A stretch of 63,480 nucleotides of DNA from Bacteroidota bacterium. GTDB lineage: Bacteria; Bacteroidota; Bacteroidia; Cytophagales; Cyclobacteriaceae. The notes under the pieces are model-generated. The model worked only from the letters and a program-made list of their open reading frames with translations, did not search any database and had not been told where the DNA came from. Within the stretch, counting starts at the first letter, position 1. Each line of letters begins with the position of its first letter. A program made the position numbers and the translations under genes. The DNA lies in the NCBI GenBank assembly GCA_023417065.1, contig JAEZGH010000051.1, positions 1 to 63,480 on the forward strand. The letters are read 5' to 3'. Positions 1 to 6,923 of the stretch are shown piece after piece.

Positions 1-354
1 CAATAAATAAGGCTTCGTGTGGTCCGAAGGACCGAGCATGAAGCCCGTGTTGCACAGTACCTGAGGTAACGGTGGAATACTTATGGGGATTCGTGATATT
101 GGAATGATCCCTCGACTGCCGAAGATCTTCGGCGATTTTTAAAAGCGGTTCTTTTGAAGTTGCTTCTGGCCCTTCTCAGGGATATACACTGAGCAGTTTA
201 AAAATGGTTTAGTCCTTTTTCGGGTATTCGCGCAAAGCGGTAGCTAAGCCTGCGGTATTTCAGCGGGGCGATTTTGAAGCACCCTATCCCGGATTCTGGT
301 GAGACAGTCACCATCAGGCGGGCCTCGTCGATCGAAGGTGAGGATGGTGATCAT
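1..354. other. Non-coding flank of the IS91-type remnant, with hairpins
   Basis: No convincing gene is visible. A nested hairpin lies at 11-45: GGCTTC pairs with GAAGCC, and inside it GGTCC pairs with GGACC around a GAA loop. A perfect 16-bp palindrome at 118-133 is followed by five T residues and could act as a plus-strand terminator. IS91-family elements carry hairpins near their replication termini, and this stretch lies downstream of the transposase remnant, so it may include one element end. That link is inference, because I cannot define the element boundary from one copy. Confidence 0.35.
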
Positions 355-765
355 CTAGAGTTCACTGCACTGAGGACAGCATAGGCGATCAAATCCGAGA
401 GCGATCATGATCTGATCAGTGTCTTGGTCCCTGGGCGGGACATATCTGCTATTGAGCTGTTGGTGAATGACACGTAACGCTTCCATCTTCCGGCTACTGC
501 TCAGGATTCCATAGTGGCGGATTCGTACGAAGCCTTTTGGCCGTATGTGCAAGGAGAATCGTCGAACAAATTCCCAAGGGTTTAGTGTCATTACTTTCCT
601 CGCACCCTCTTGACGATAATCCTTATAGGAGAAGGTGACCTCATCGTGAGTGACATTTAACAATCGGTGACTGGAGATCGCGATTTTATGGGTGTATCGT
701 CCCAGATATTCGATGACTTGTTTTGGACCACTAAAAGCCTGTTTAGCATTTTCCCTGCCGCACAT
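355..765 (-). pseudogene. IS91-type Y2 transposase, C-terminal remnant
   Basis: This is the C-terminal part of a rolling-circle (HUH, Y2_Tnp) transposase of the IS91 type. The core GPKQVIEYLGRYTHKIAIS, then FSYKDYR, then EFVRRFSLHIRPKGFVRIRHYG, is the usual conserved block of this family. The N-terminal zinc-binding and HUH part is absent, so about half to two thirds of a normal protein is missing. The open frame overlaps the end of the recombinase fragment by 23 bp in another frame. The apparent ATG lies inside recombinase-derived sequence, so it is not a genuine start. The fragment should be inactive. Confidence 0.85.
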
Positions 766-1279
766 GAATCATGTTTCGATCGAAATCAATGTCTCTCAGT
801 TGGAGCGATCGCACTTCCTGGCATCGAAAACCACATCCATAGAGTACGCCGATGAGTATTCGATGTTTGAGCAGGTCGGGGGCCTTCAGGAGCGTTTTTA
901 CCTCGTTAGCACTCAACACAACAGGAAGTTTTTTGTCACGCTTTATAGAAGGTAGCTTAATCGCCCGATCATCGAGCCCTTCACAGCGGAACAAAAAACG
1001 AAGTCCGTAAACGGTGAGCTTGAAGTCGGCTTCGGACGCGCCCTTTTTCTTGAGGTGGAGCAAATAGTCCTCGATCTGCTCGATGTTCAGCTTAGTGGGC
1101 AGACAATTGTGCTTGAGGGATACATGCGCGATGCACCGCATGTAATTGTACAGGGTACTCATGCTCTTTCCGCTGACGACAATCTTCTTCTCTAACCTCT
1201 TGTGAAGAGCCTTAAAACCGTTTACCTTAGCACATGCGCGCTGAACCAAGGTAGTTCCTTGTTGCTTCATGATGTTCAT
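743..1279 (-). pseudogene. Tyrosine recombinase, N-terminal remnant
   Basis: A phage-type integrase lacking its C-terminus. It has the SAM-like core-binding domain (roughly residues 20-95) and the start of the catalytic domain, including LIGVLYGCGFRCQEVRSL with the first catalytic arginine. It ends at RQGKC followed by a stop, exactly where family members continue with GRKDRYVPLS, so the second Arg, the His and the Tyr nucleophile are gone. IS91-like elements in Bacteroidota often carry such a recombinase just upstream of the Y2 transposase. Here an internal deletion has joined the two genes out of frame at about 748-756. Confidence 0.85.
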
Positions 1280-1336
1280 AGTAGTAATTTGTTAAAGTGG
1301 TATTTGCAATTTACCAATATGCGCACGTACTATGAA

Positions 1337-1370
1337 GAACTGAGAGCTACCGAAGGTTTAGTGCAACAAA
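1337..1370. repeat. 34-bp direct repeat, copy 1
   Basis: Matches 2558-2591 at 33 of 34 positions. The two copies bracket the two cassette-like genes at 1484-1843 and 2018-2551. Each copy ends with GTGCAACAAA and is followed within 30-75 bp by a GTTG core, so the repeat may be part of a recombination site. Confidence 0.8.
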
Positions 1371-1448
1371 AACTATAAGTCATGGCGGCACGTTTGACAT
1401 TTTAATTTTATATTTCGGTGTGCCACCACGCCTTATAGCTAAACGTTG
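1364..1448. other. attC-like imperfect hairpin
   Basis: CAAC at 1364-1367 and GTTG at 1445-1448 face each other at the ends of an imperfect inverted repeat. The arms 1374-1391 and 1420-1437 pair at 15 of 18 positions around a 28-nt AT-rich loop. The size and layout resemble integron attC sites: a long imperfect stem with AAC and GTT at the outer ends and genes on one side. The outer cores (GTGCAAC and GTTGTGG) do not fully match the RYYYAAC/GTTRRRY consensus, and no integron integrase is visible, so this is a candidate only. Confidence 0.4.
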
Positions 1449-1483
1449 TGGTTCATTCGCGGAGAGTAACAGAAGACTTATTT

Positions 1484-1843
1484 ATGACGATAAATTATAT
1501 TGAAAATGTAATTGAACTAAATTGCTCCTGGGTTGATATCTCAAACGATGACCTTGGCATTCAGATTTTGTTTAATGGCGAAAACGAACTCGATTATTTT
1601 TTGATACAACGCTCTTATGACGAAGACGGTATCTGTGATTTTTATACAGAGGGTTGCGACACCACAGGATGGTGGACGTTCATTCACGCATCCATAAATG
1701 AAGGGTCTGTAACATTTTTCGTTGATAAGATCCCAATACGAGTTCACTTGGACAAGATTTCCAAAAAGCAACGCGATCTAATTCGACAGACATTGAGGGA
1801 GCTTCTCGGCCTCATAGGTAAGCTGACTGAAAACCAGCATTAA
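1484..1843 (+). CDS. Small acidic hypothetical protein (cassette-like)
   Basis: A 119-residue soluble protein beginning MTINYIENVIELNCSW. I chose the ATG at 1484; an in-frame ATG at 1448 would add twelve residues but overlaps the attC-like core. There is no signal peptide or membrane segment. The N-terminal half is acidic and rich in aromatic residues (DYFLIQRSYDEDG, TTGWWTF), and the C-terminus is a basic amphipathic helix (KISKKQRDLIRQTL). I do not recognise the family. Its size, acidity and position among mobile fragments would suit a cargo or immunity-type protein, but nothing proves that. It lies immediately after an attC-like hairpin. Confidence 0.6.
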   Translation: MTINYIENVIELNCSWVDISNDDLGIQILFNGENELDYFLIQRSYDEDGICDFYTEGCDTTGWWTFIHASINEGSVTFFVDKIPIRVHLDKISKKQRDLIRQTLRELLGLIGKLTENQH

Positions 1844-2017
1844 ACCGTTTTTGATTTTATAGATTCATGGACGCGAACGAGCCACAACACGCAAAAATAA
1901 GTCATGCCAGCACTTGGGGCAAAGACGCGCTTCGAAAGCCGCAGCCGCCATCAACACAAAACGTTAGTAGCCACTTTACGAACGACACCGCAGACATCAA
2001 CAGACAGACAACAAGCG

Positions 2018-2551
2018 ATGAAAAACATTTTTGTAATAAATGGTAGTGCAAGCGACAATTCCTCAAATCAAAAACTAATTGACCACATTACCGACTTGAC
2101 GAAAGACTTCTTTAGTTTGACAGTTTTCAACGACTTGAAAACGCTTCCGCATTTTGATCCAAAACTTTCCAGAGACAACACACCGAAAATAATTTTAGAT
2201 TTTAGGCGCAACATTGAAACCGCAGACGGGATTTTAATCTGCACACCGGAATATGTTTTCAGCATTCCAAGTGGACTTAAAAACGCAATTGAGTGGTGCG
2301 TTTCAACAACTGTATTTTCTGACAAGCCAACAGGACTTATTACAGCTTCGGCAAATGGCGAAAAGGGACACGAAGAATTGCAGTTAATAATGAAAACAGT
2401 GATGACAAAATTTACGACAGGCACAACGCTGTTAATTCAAGGCATTAAAGGCAAAATAAACGAGCATGGCCATATAACAGACAACAAAACAAGAGACGAC
2501 TTGACAAAATTTATTAAGGCATACAGAGACTTGACAAAAAACGGCTACTAA
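2018..2551 (+). CDS. NAD(P)H-dependent FMN reductase family protein
   Basis: A 177-residue flavodoxin-like protein of the NADPH-dependent FMN reductase family (PF03358). The phosphate-binding loop GSASDNSSNQKL is at residues 8-19, and the flavin-contacting segment TPEYVFSIPSGLKNAIEW is near residues 75-93. Such enzymes reduce flavins, quinones or azo compounds using NAD(P)H in the cytosol. I start at the ATG at 2018, where the flavodoxin fold begins. An open frame extends upstream to 1904, but its extra residues are not family-like. The gene is visibly more AT-rich than its neighbours and sits in the cassette-like block, which suggests acquisition by transfer. Confidence 0.85.
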   Translation: MKNIFVINGSASDNSSNQKLIDHITDLTKDFFSLTVFNDLKTLPHFDPKLSRDNTPKIILDFRRNIETADGILICTPEYVFSIPSGLKNAIEWCVSTTVFSDKPTGLITASANGEKGHEELQLIMKTVMTKFTTGTTLLIQGIKGKINEHGHITDNKTRDDLTKFIKAYRDLTKNGY

Positions 2552-2557
2552 TAAATA

Positions 2558-2591
2558 GAACTGAGAGCTGCCGAAGGTTTAGTGCAACAAA
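2558..2591. repeat. 34-bp direct repeat, copy 2
   Basis: Matches 1337-1370 at 33 of 34 positions and starts 6 bp after the flavin reductase stop codon. It is followed by GCTAACGTTGAG at about 2606-2617. The spacing between CAAC and GTTG is much shorter than at copy 1, so the hairpin part seems to be lost. Confidence 0.8.
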
Positions 2592-2633
2592 GCGTTCCAT
2601 GAATAGCTAACGTTGAGACGAACTTAGCGAATC

Positions 2634-2815
2634 TCGATGTTCAGCTTAGTGGGCAGGAAATTGTGCTTGAGGGATACATGCGCGATGCACCGCATCTAAT
2701 TTTACAGGGTGCTCATGCTCTTTCCGCTGTCGACAATCTTCTTCTCCAACCTCTTGTGAAGAGCCTTAAAACCGTTTACCTTAGCGCATGCGCGCTGAAC
2801 CAAGGTAGTTCCTTG
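2634..2815 (-). pseudogene. Tyrosine recombinase, second N-terminal fragment
   Basis: About 180 bp that is nearly identical to 1079-1261, encoding the stretch from QGTTLVQRACAKVNGFKALHK through KKIVDSGKSMSTL, after which the frame is lost. It is a decayed second copy of the recombinase start seen at 743-1279, in the same orientation. Only the N-terminal DNA-binding portion is represented and no catalytic residue is present. It ends about 30 bp from the stop codon of the adjacent ABC permease gene, so an insertion or deletion event has stopped just short of that gene. Confidence 0.85.
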
Positions 2816-2844
2816 ACTCACCGTTCTCAAAATTGTTTGGTGGC

Positions 2845-3648
2845 TTATATATCCGCCCTTCTCAGCTTCCAAAGACTTACATAATTGAATATTATCGTCC
2901 ACACGATAACAATAGACAGCGTGAGAGGACTGACATAATCCTGAATCTCCTGGAATGCATAGCGCGGGAATGGCACCGGAATCAAATCCCATATAGACTG
3001 CATGGGAAAATAGGGGATGATCCAGGGGATGTGGTCGTCGATGTTTGCCTTAATGATCAACTCGATCATCTGTGACAAAAGCAGTAGTATAATCGTGAGA
3101 CCTGACCGCTGGATAAGTATTCCCAGCATCAGCGCATACGAAAGGAAAAAGAACAGCTCAATAAAGTATGCCGGGAAGAATTCCAGGTCGGTGATGATCT
3201 TGTCAAACTCTATCGAAGGACTGTAAATCATTCCGGTGAAAAGTCCAATTACAAAAATCATCACCACGCTCATCAGCGACAGCATTACATTCGTAAGAAT
3301 CTTCGATAAAAGAAATTCGTTACGACTCAGTCCATCGATGATATTCTGCCTGACCGTTCTGTACGCAAATTCATTTGTCACTGATATCACCACCATCACG
3401 GCAAGCACCACCTTGAGGAAGCCTCCTACCCAGATGAGGTTCATCCACACATCGGGAAAGTGATAGAGCGGAATCCGGCTGATGTTGAGTTCCTGACCGA
3501 AATTCTCAAAGGTTCTTGCGAGCCATTTGAGGAACTCCATTCCACTGGCTGCACCAAACCCGAGCGTCACAAAGTAAAGTCCACAGACCACCCAGAAGGT
3601 GCGGTAACTCGTCAGTTTTTTGAGATCGATTTTTAACAGGTCCAGCAT
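2845..3648 (-). CDS. ABC-2 type transporter permease
   Basis: A 267-residue integral membrane protein with about six hydrophobic segments, starting MLDLLKIDLKKLTSYRTFW. The cytoplasmic N-terminus followed by TM1, and the EFAYRTVRQNIIDGLSRNEFL loop after TM2, are typical of ABC-2/ABC_membrane exporters of the GldF/NosY-like type found in gliding and spore-forming bacteria. It starts 2 bp after the ATPase gene stops, so the two are translated together and should form one transporter. The substrate is unknown. The full length appears intact even though a recombinase fragment lies 30 bp beyond its stop. Confidence 0.85.
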   Translation of the reverse strand: MLDLLKIDLKKLTSYRTFWVVCGLYFVTLGFGAASGMEFLKWLARTFENFGQELNISRIPLYHFPDVWMNLIWVGGFLKVVLAVMVVISVTNEFAYRTVRQNIIDGLSRNEFLLSKILTNVMLSLMSVVMIFVIGLFTGMIYSPSIEFDKIITDLEFFPAYFIELFFFLSYALMLGILIQRSGLTIILLLLSQMIELIIKANIDDHIPWIIPYFPMQSIWDLIPVPFPRYAFQEIQDYVSPLTLSIVIVWTIIFNYVSLWKLRRADI

Positions 3649-3650
3649 GA

Positions 3651-4547
3651 CTAGTTGGATTCGGATAGAATTTCCAGAAACATTTTCTCCAGCGATTTCT
3701 TTTTCGTCACCAGGTGACTGGCAACAACACCTTTCTCAAAAAGGAACTGATTCAGATGCTGGCTGTGGAAGCCGTCTTTCAACGTTACCACAATATGTGC
3801 GTTTTCCCGATTGAGGGCTGACGTTCCTGCGAACTCACCCAGAAGGCTGTCGAGGTTATCCGTGTCTGCGTTTACCTCTACCGTTTCAGCACCACTTCCT
3901 ACCTCATCTACCGGGCCCGTATGGACCAGCGTTCCGCGTTTCAGCACACAGAAGTGTGTACATACCTTTTGCACCTCATCCAGCAAATGGCTGGCAAGGA
4001 TGATCGTCTTCCCGTTCTGCGCAATCTTGATGATCAGCTGACGGATTTCTGCAATCCCCATCGGATCGAGCCCGTTCGTCGGTTCATCCAGTATCAGTAC
4101 CGTCGGATCATTCAGCAGCGCTGACGCAATCGCAAGGCGCTGCTTCATCCCCAGTGAATACGTTTTGTACTTATGGTCTTTCCTTTCGGAGAGCTCCACG
4201 ATATCGAGCACCTTCGGAATGTTTTCAACAGGGCACTGCTTGATCATCGCGTTAAGCTCAAGATTTTTCTGGCCGCTGAGGTAAGGATAGAAAATAGGAT
4301 GTTCGAGAACGGCTCCGATCTTTCGGCGAACCTGTGGTGTAGGATCTTCTCCAAACCATTGGAAGCCTCCTGAGGTTGGATTGACAACGCCCATCAACAT
4401 TCCTAACGTTGTTGTTTTCCCGCTGCCATTGGGGCCAAGCATTCCAAAGACCTGACCCCGCAGCACTTCCAGCTGGAGGTTGTTCACAGCTTTGATTTTT
4501 CCAAAGTGTTTGGTCAAACCATCAATCGAAAGAACTTTGTCTGTCAC
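3651..4547 (-). CDS. ABC transporter ATP-binding protein
   Basis: A 298-residue ATPase of the ABC-2 exporter (DRA/CcmA-like) group. Walker A GPNGSGKT is at residues 38-45, the signature SLGMKQR at 131-137, Walker B VLILDEPTNGLDP from 150, and the H-loop histidine in LASH near 187. A C-terminal accessory domain of about 80 residues follows, as in many efflux ATPases. The partner permease lies 2 bp downstream. The gene is about 50 bp downstream of a DUF4252 gene in a minus-strand run that starts with an ECF sigma factor, so it may belong to that sigma regulon, although a terminator lies further upstream in the run. Confidence 0.93.
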   Translation of the reverse strand: MTDKVLSIDGLTKHFGKIKAVNNLQLEVLRGQVFGMLGPNGSGKTTTLGMLMGVVNPTSGGFQWFGEDPTPQVRRKIGAVLEHPIFYPYLSGQKNLELNAMIKQCPVENIPKVLDIVELSERKDHKYKTYSLGMKQRLAIASALLNDPTVLILDEPTNGLDPMGIAEIRQLIIKIAQNGKTIILASHLLDEVQKVCTHFCVLKRGTLVHTGPVDEVGSGAETVEVNADTDNLDSLLGEFAGTSALNRENAHIVVTLKDGFHSQHLNQFLFEKGVVASHLVTKKKSLEKMFLEILSESN

Positions 4548-4598
4548 AGAGGTTGGGATTTGTTTCGATATGTCGGACAGGATTCACTTCGATTACAC

Positions 4599-5108
4599 TC
4601 AATCCGATTTTTTCGTGAAGTCTTTTATACGCTTCCCAATTTCAGTTCCCTCGTCGAGACTCTTGTAAAACGATGTGATCTTGTCTAGGGCGATGCTCCC
4701 CACAATGTCCAGTACATACAGGCTGGATGAATCATTAACTGTTACGATCATACCCTTCGTTTTTCCTTTCTCCTCCTTCAGGAACACGTCAAAGTTCTTG
4801 CCTTCGAAACGGCTGGTCATAATTTCTTCAAAGGCCTCCGACTTGTAATCATTAATAAGCTTCTTGTAGTCAGTGGCGCCGAACCTGGCTTTGTCGATCA
4901 TCAGAAACTTCATCTTCTCGATGTCTTTGATAAGCGCGTCAAATTCCTTGTCGCCTGACTGGTTCAGCATCCGCAGCGTATTGTTATAGAAGAAAAGCGA
5001 CATCGCCTCCTTATTCTTTTCGTGGAGGTGCTCAGTGGTTTTGCTTTGCGAGAAACCCGCAGTAGCGATGGTGATGATGAAGAGTAAAAATGAATAGCGC
5101 ATAGACAT
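4599..5108 (-). CDS. DUF4252 family exported protein (second copy)
   Basis: A 169-residue protein with a signal peptide (MSMRYSFLLFIITIATAGFSQS). The mature part matches the DUF4252 pattern: a helical first half with repeated charged residues (DALIKDIEKMKFLMID), then a beta-rich second half (FLKEEKGKTKGMIVTVNDSSSLYVLDIVGSIAL). The family is common in Bacteroidota and often sits next to ECF sigma factor genes; its function is unknown. It is paralogous to the gene at 5184-5708 but divergent. A strong terminator lies between the two paralogues, so this copy and the ABC genes after it are probably expressed at a lower level or from their own promoter. Confidence 0.85.
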   Translation of the reverse strand: MSMRYSFLLFIITIATAGFSQSKTTEHLHEKNKEAMSLFFYNNTLRMLNQSGDKEFDALIKDIEKMKFLMIDKARFGATDYKKLINDYKSEAFEEIMTSRFEGKNFDVFLKEEKGKTKGMIVTVNDSSSLYVLDIVGSIALDKITSFYKSLDEGTEIGKRIKDFTKKSD

Positions 5109-5132
5109 GTTTTAGAGCAACTTAATAAAGAT

Positions 5133-5166
5133 AAAAAAAGCACACCGTATTTGAGATACGGTGTGC
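5133..5166 (-). terminator. Rho-independent terminator between the DUF4252 genes
   Basis: A perfect 11-bp stem (5140-5150 with 5156-5166) closes a 5-nt TTGAG loop. On the minus strand it is followed by seven T residues (plus-strand A at 5133-5139). It lies directly downstream of the first DUF4252 gene and upstream of the second. Confidence 0.9.
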
Positions 5167-5183
5167 CTGGAAAGAGGATGATT

Positions 5184-5708
5184 TTAGTCTTTCTTTTTGT
5201 CCATCTTCTCGAGATTCTCCAATCCCTTGACATCCATCTTCTTTCCAATCCGTGATACCTGGGCCAGGTCGATCTCACCAAACAGGCTGAGCACCATAAA
5301 TTCAGTGTTTCCGCCCATGACCATCAGCAACTCAGAGATCGTTCCGTTTTTGTTTTCCTTGATCAGGAACTTCATGTCTTTGTCTTTGTCGCGCACCGAC
5401 ATCAGTTCCTCGTACTCCTTCATGGGGATCATGCCGAATGCTTCTTTGTAAAGCTCTCTTGCATTGCGTGCATCCTGCTTGGCGAGAATGCGCAAGCCTT
5501 TGAGTTTGCTGATTGCATCGATCACTTCTTTATCTTCAGGAGAGTCGGCTTCCATCTTTGTGAAGAGACCGAACATCTTCGGAGATACATTCACCTGGCT
5601 GAAAGAATCATCATCCTGGTATTTGGAAAAGAATTTTGAGATAGCATCCTGAGCAGATGCCCCGGACATGATCATCAAAAAGGCAATAACTGCAATTACT
5701 TGTTTCAT
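5184..5708 (-). CDS. DUF4252 family exported protein (first copy)
   Basis: A 174-residue exported protein with a signal peptide (MKQVIAVIAFLMIMSGASAQ) and a DUF4252-type mature region. KLKGLRILAKQDARNARELY in the middle and SELLMVMGGNTEFMVLSLFGEIDL near the end are characteristic. The C-terminus is strongly basic and charged (EKMDKKKD). It follows the anti-sigma gene by 42 bp in the same orientation and is followed by a perfect terminator, so sigma factor, anti-sigma factor and this gene make a natural three-gene unit. The function of the family is unknown. Confidence 0.87.
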   Translation of the reverse strand: MKQVIAVIAFLMIMSGASAQDAISKFFSKYQDDDSFSQVNVSPKMFGLFTKMEADSPEDKEVIDAISKLKGLRILAKQDARNARELYKEAFGMIPMKEYEELMSVRDKDKDMKFLIKENKNGTISELLMVMGGNTEFMVLSLFGEIDLAQVSRIGKKMDVKGLENLEKMDKKKD

Positions 5709-5750
5709 AGTATTAAGATCTTCTGTTAATGTTTTGTTTCGCTTAGTTTG

Positions 5751-6254
5751 TTACAGTTCTGCTGAATCAGAATCGGATCGCTGTATTTCTTCCGTCGCTT
5801 CGTTCAGAAGGTTGATCTTCTTCGCGCCTTCTTCCGCTTTGCCGAACCCTTTAGAGATCATCATCAGCGCTTTTTTCGTTTCTTCAAAGGCAAGTTTGGG
5901 ATCATCATACGTGTCGACGATTTCCTGCGGCGTGGTCTTCCGTACTTCCGTTCTGATGAAGTACACGGCAACCATCAGGACTGCTATTCCTGCGGCTATC
6001 CGCATTGAGTTCTGGAACAGCGACCTCACTTTTCCGCTCTTGGCTTTTACCTGGCGGAAGACTTCCTGCTCAAAGGATGCGTCGACTGTCTTTTTTTTAT
6101 TCTCACGGTAGAACCGGAAAAGCGGGGCAGTGCTCAGGTGCTCGTCAGCGACGTTACCTCCGTTGAAATACTCCTGAAGCTCTTGCTCTTCCTCAAGCGT
6201 TGTTTCACACTCCCAATACCTGGCTAATAGCTCGTCAATTCTTTTGGAGTCCAT
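5751..6254 (-). CDS. Putative membrane anti-sigma factor
   Basis: A 167-residue single-pass protein. The cytoplasmic N-terminus (MDSKRIDELLARYWECETTLEEEQELQEY) is the short acidic helical region seen in Bacteroidota anti-sigma factors that lack the zinc-binding HxxxCxxC motif. One membrane segment, near residues 85-105, includes MRIAAGIAVLMVAVYFI, and the periplasmic C-terminus is acidic and helical. The start overlaps the end of the sigma factor gene by 20 bp, which signals translational coupling. From this I infer that it holds the sigma factor inactive at the membrane. There is no direct sequence proof of the interaction. Confidence 0.8.
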   Translation of the reverse strand: MDSKRIDELLARYWECETTLEEEQELQEYFNGGNVADEHLSTAPLFRFYRENKKKTVDASFEQEVFRQVKAKSGKVRSLFQNSMRIAAGIAVLMVAVYFIRTEVRKTTPQEIVDTYDDPKLAFEETKKALMMISKGFGKAEEGAKKINLLNEATEEIQRSDSDSAEL

Positions 6255-6756
6255 ACGTATTAAGCTTCATAATTTTCTCACGGATCGCGTTCCGGGCCCG
6301 AAACAGGTTCACCTTAACCTGATTCAGATCGATTTCCAGAATCTCGCTGATCTCATTATACGAGTACCCTTCGACATCCCGAAGGTGGATTACCTGCCGC
6401 TGTTTCTCCGGTAACCGCGAAATCAATAAACTAATCTGTTTCATGCTTTCGTCGGCTTCGGTTGATTCAAGTGGTGACAAGGACCTGGTTTGAACATCAT
6501 AAAAGTTCTCAATCGGCTGGGTCTGCCGACGCGTGATCGATCGAATGCGGTCAAGTGACAAGTTGCGGGTGATGCGCATACACCACGCCTCCCAGTTCTC
6601 GACCTCATTCATCTGGTCCCGGCCATTCCAGACCCGGATGAAGACTTCCTGAACAACATCCTTAGCTTCCTCCTCGTTGTTCAAAAACCTGAGAGCAAAG
6701 CGGTAAAGCTTGTTTTTCACAGGAAGCACACGATTTTGAAAAGCCTCGATATTCAT
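6235..6756 (-). CDS. ECF RNA polymerase sigma factor
   Basis: A 173-residue sigma-70 family member of the ECF group. Region 2 contains RFALRFLNNEEEAKDVVQEVFIRVWNG with the -10-binding helix around residues 25-50. Region 4 contains LPEKQRQVIHLRDVEGYSYNEISEILEI followed by the recognition helix DLNQVKVNLFRARNAIREKI. Regions 1 and 3 are absent, as expected for ECF factors. It heads a minus-strand run with its anti-sigma factor and DUF4252 proteins. Such cassettes usually answer envelope stress, but the inducing signal cannot be read from this sequence. Confidence 0.95.
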   Translation of the reverse strand: MNIEAFQNRVLPVKNKLYRFALRFLNNEEEAKDVVQEVFIRVWNGRDQMNEVENWEAWCMRITRNLSLDRIRSITRRQTQPIENFYDVQTRSLSPLESTEADESMKQISLLISRLPEKQRQVIHLRDVEGYSYNEISEILEIDLNQVKVNLFRARNAIREKIMKLNTYGLQKN

Positions 6757-6873
6757 CCGTTCAATTTCAATAACTAGACGCCGTGGCAGGGGGGATGTTA
6801 CAGGGCGCCAAAAACATTTCTGAAAACTTATTCAAAAAAACGTCTAAAAAAGTCAGAATCTGCCCGAATAAAC

Positions 6874-6896
6874 AAAAAAAGGGGCCGGAGCCCCTT
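6874..6896 (-). terminator. Rho-independent terminator of the sugar dehydrogenase gene
   Basis: GGGGC (6881-6885) pairs with GCCCC (6890-6894) around a CGGA loop, with AA/TT extending the stem. On the minus strand it is followed by a run of T (A at 6874-6880 on the plus strand). It lies 28 bp past the stop codon at 6924. Confidence 0.85.
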
Positions 6897-6923
6897 CTGC
6901 TATTAGCATTATTTTCACTAAAC

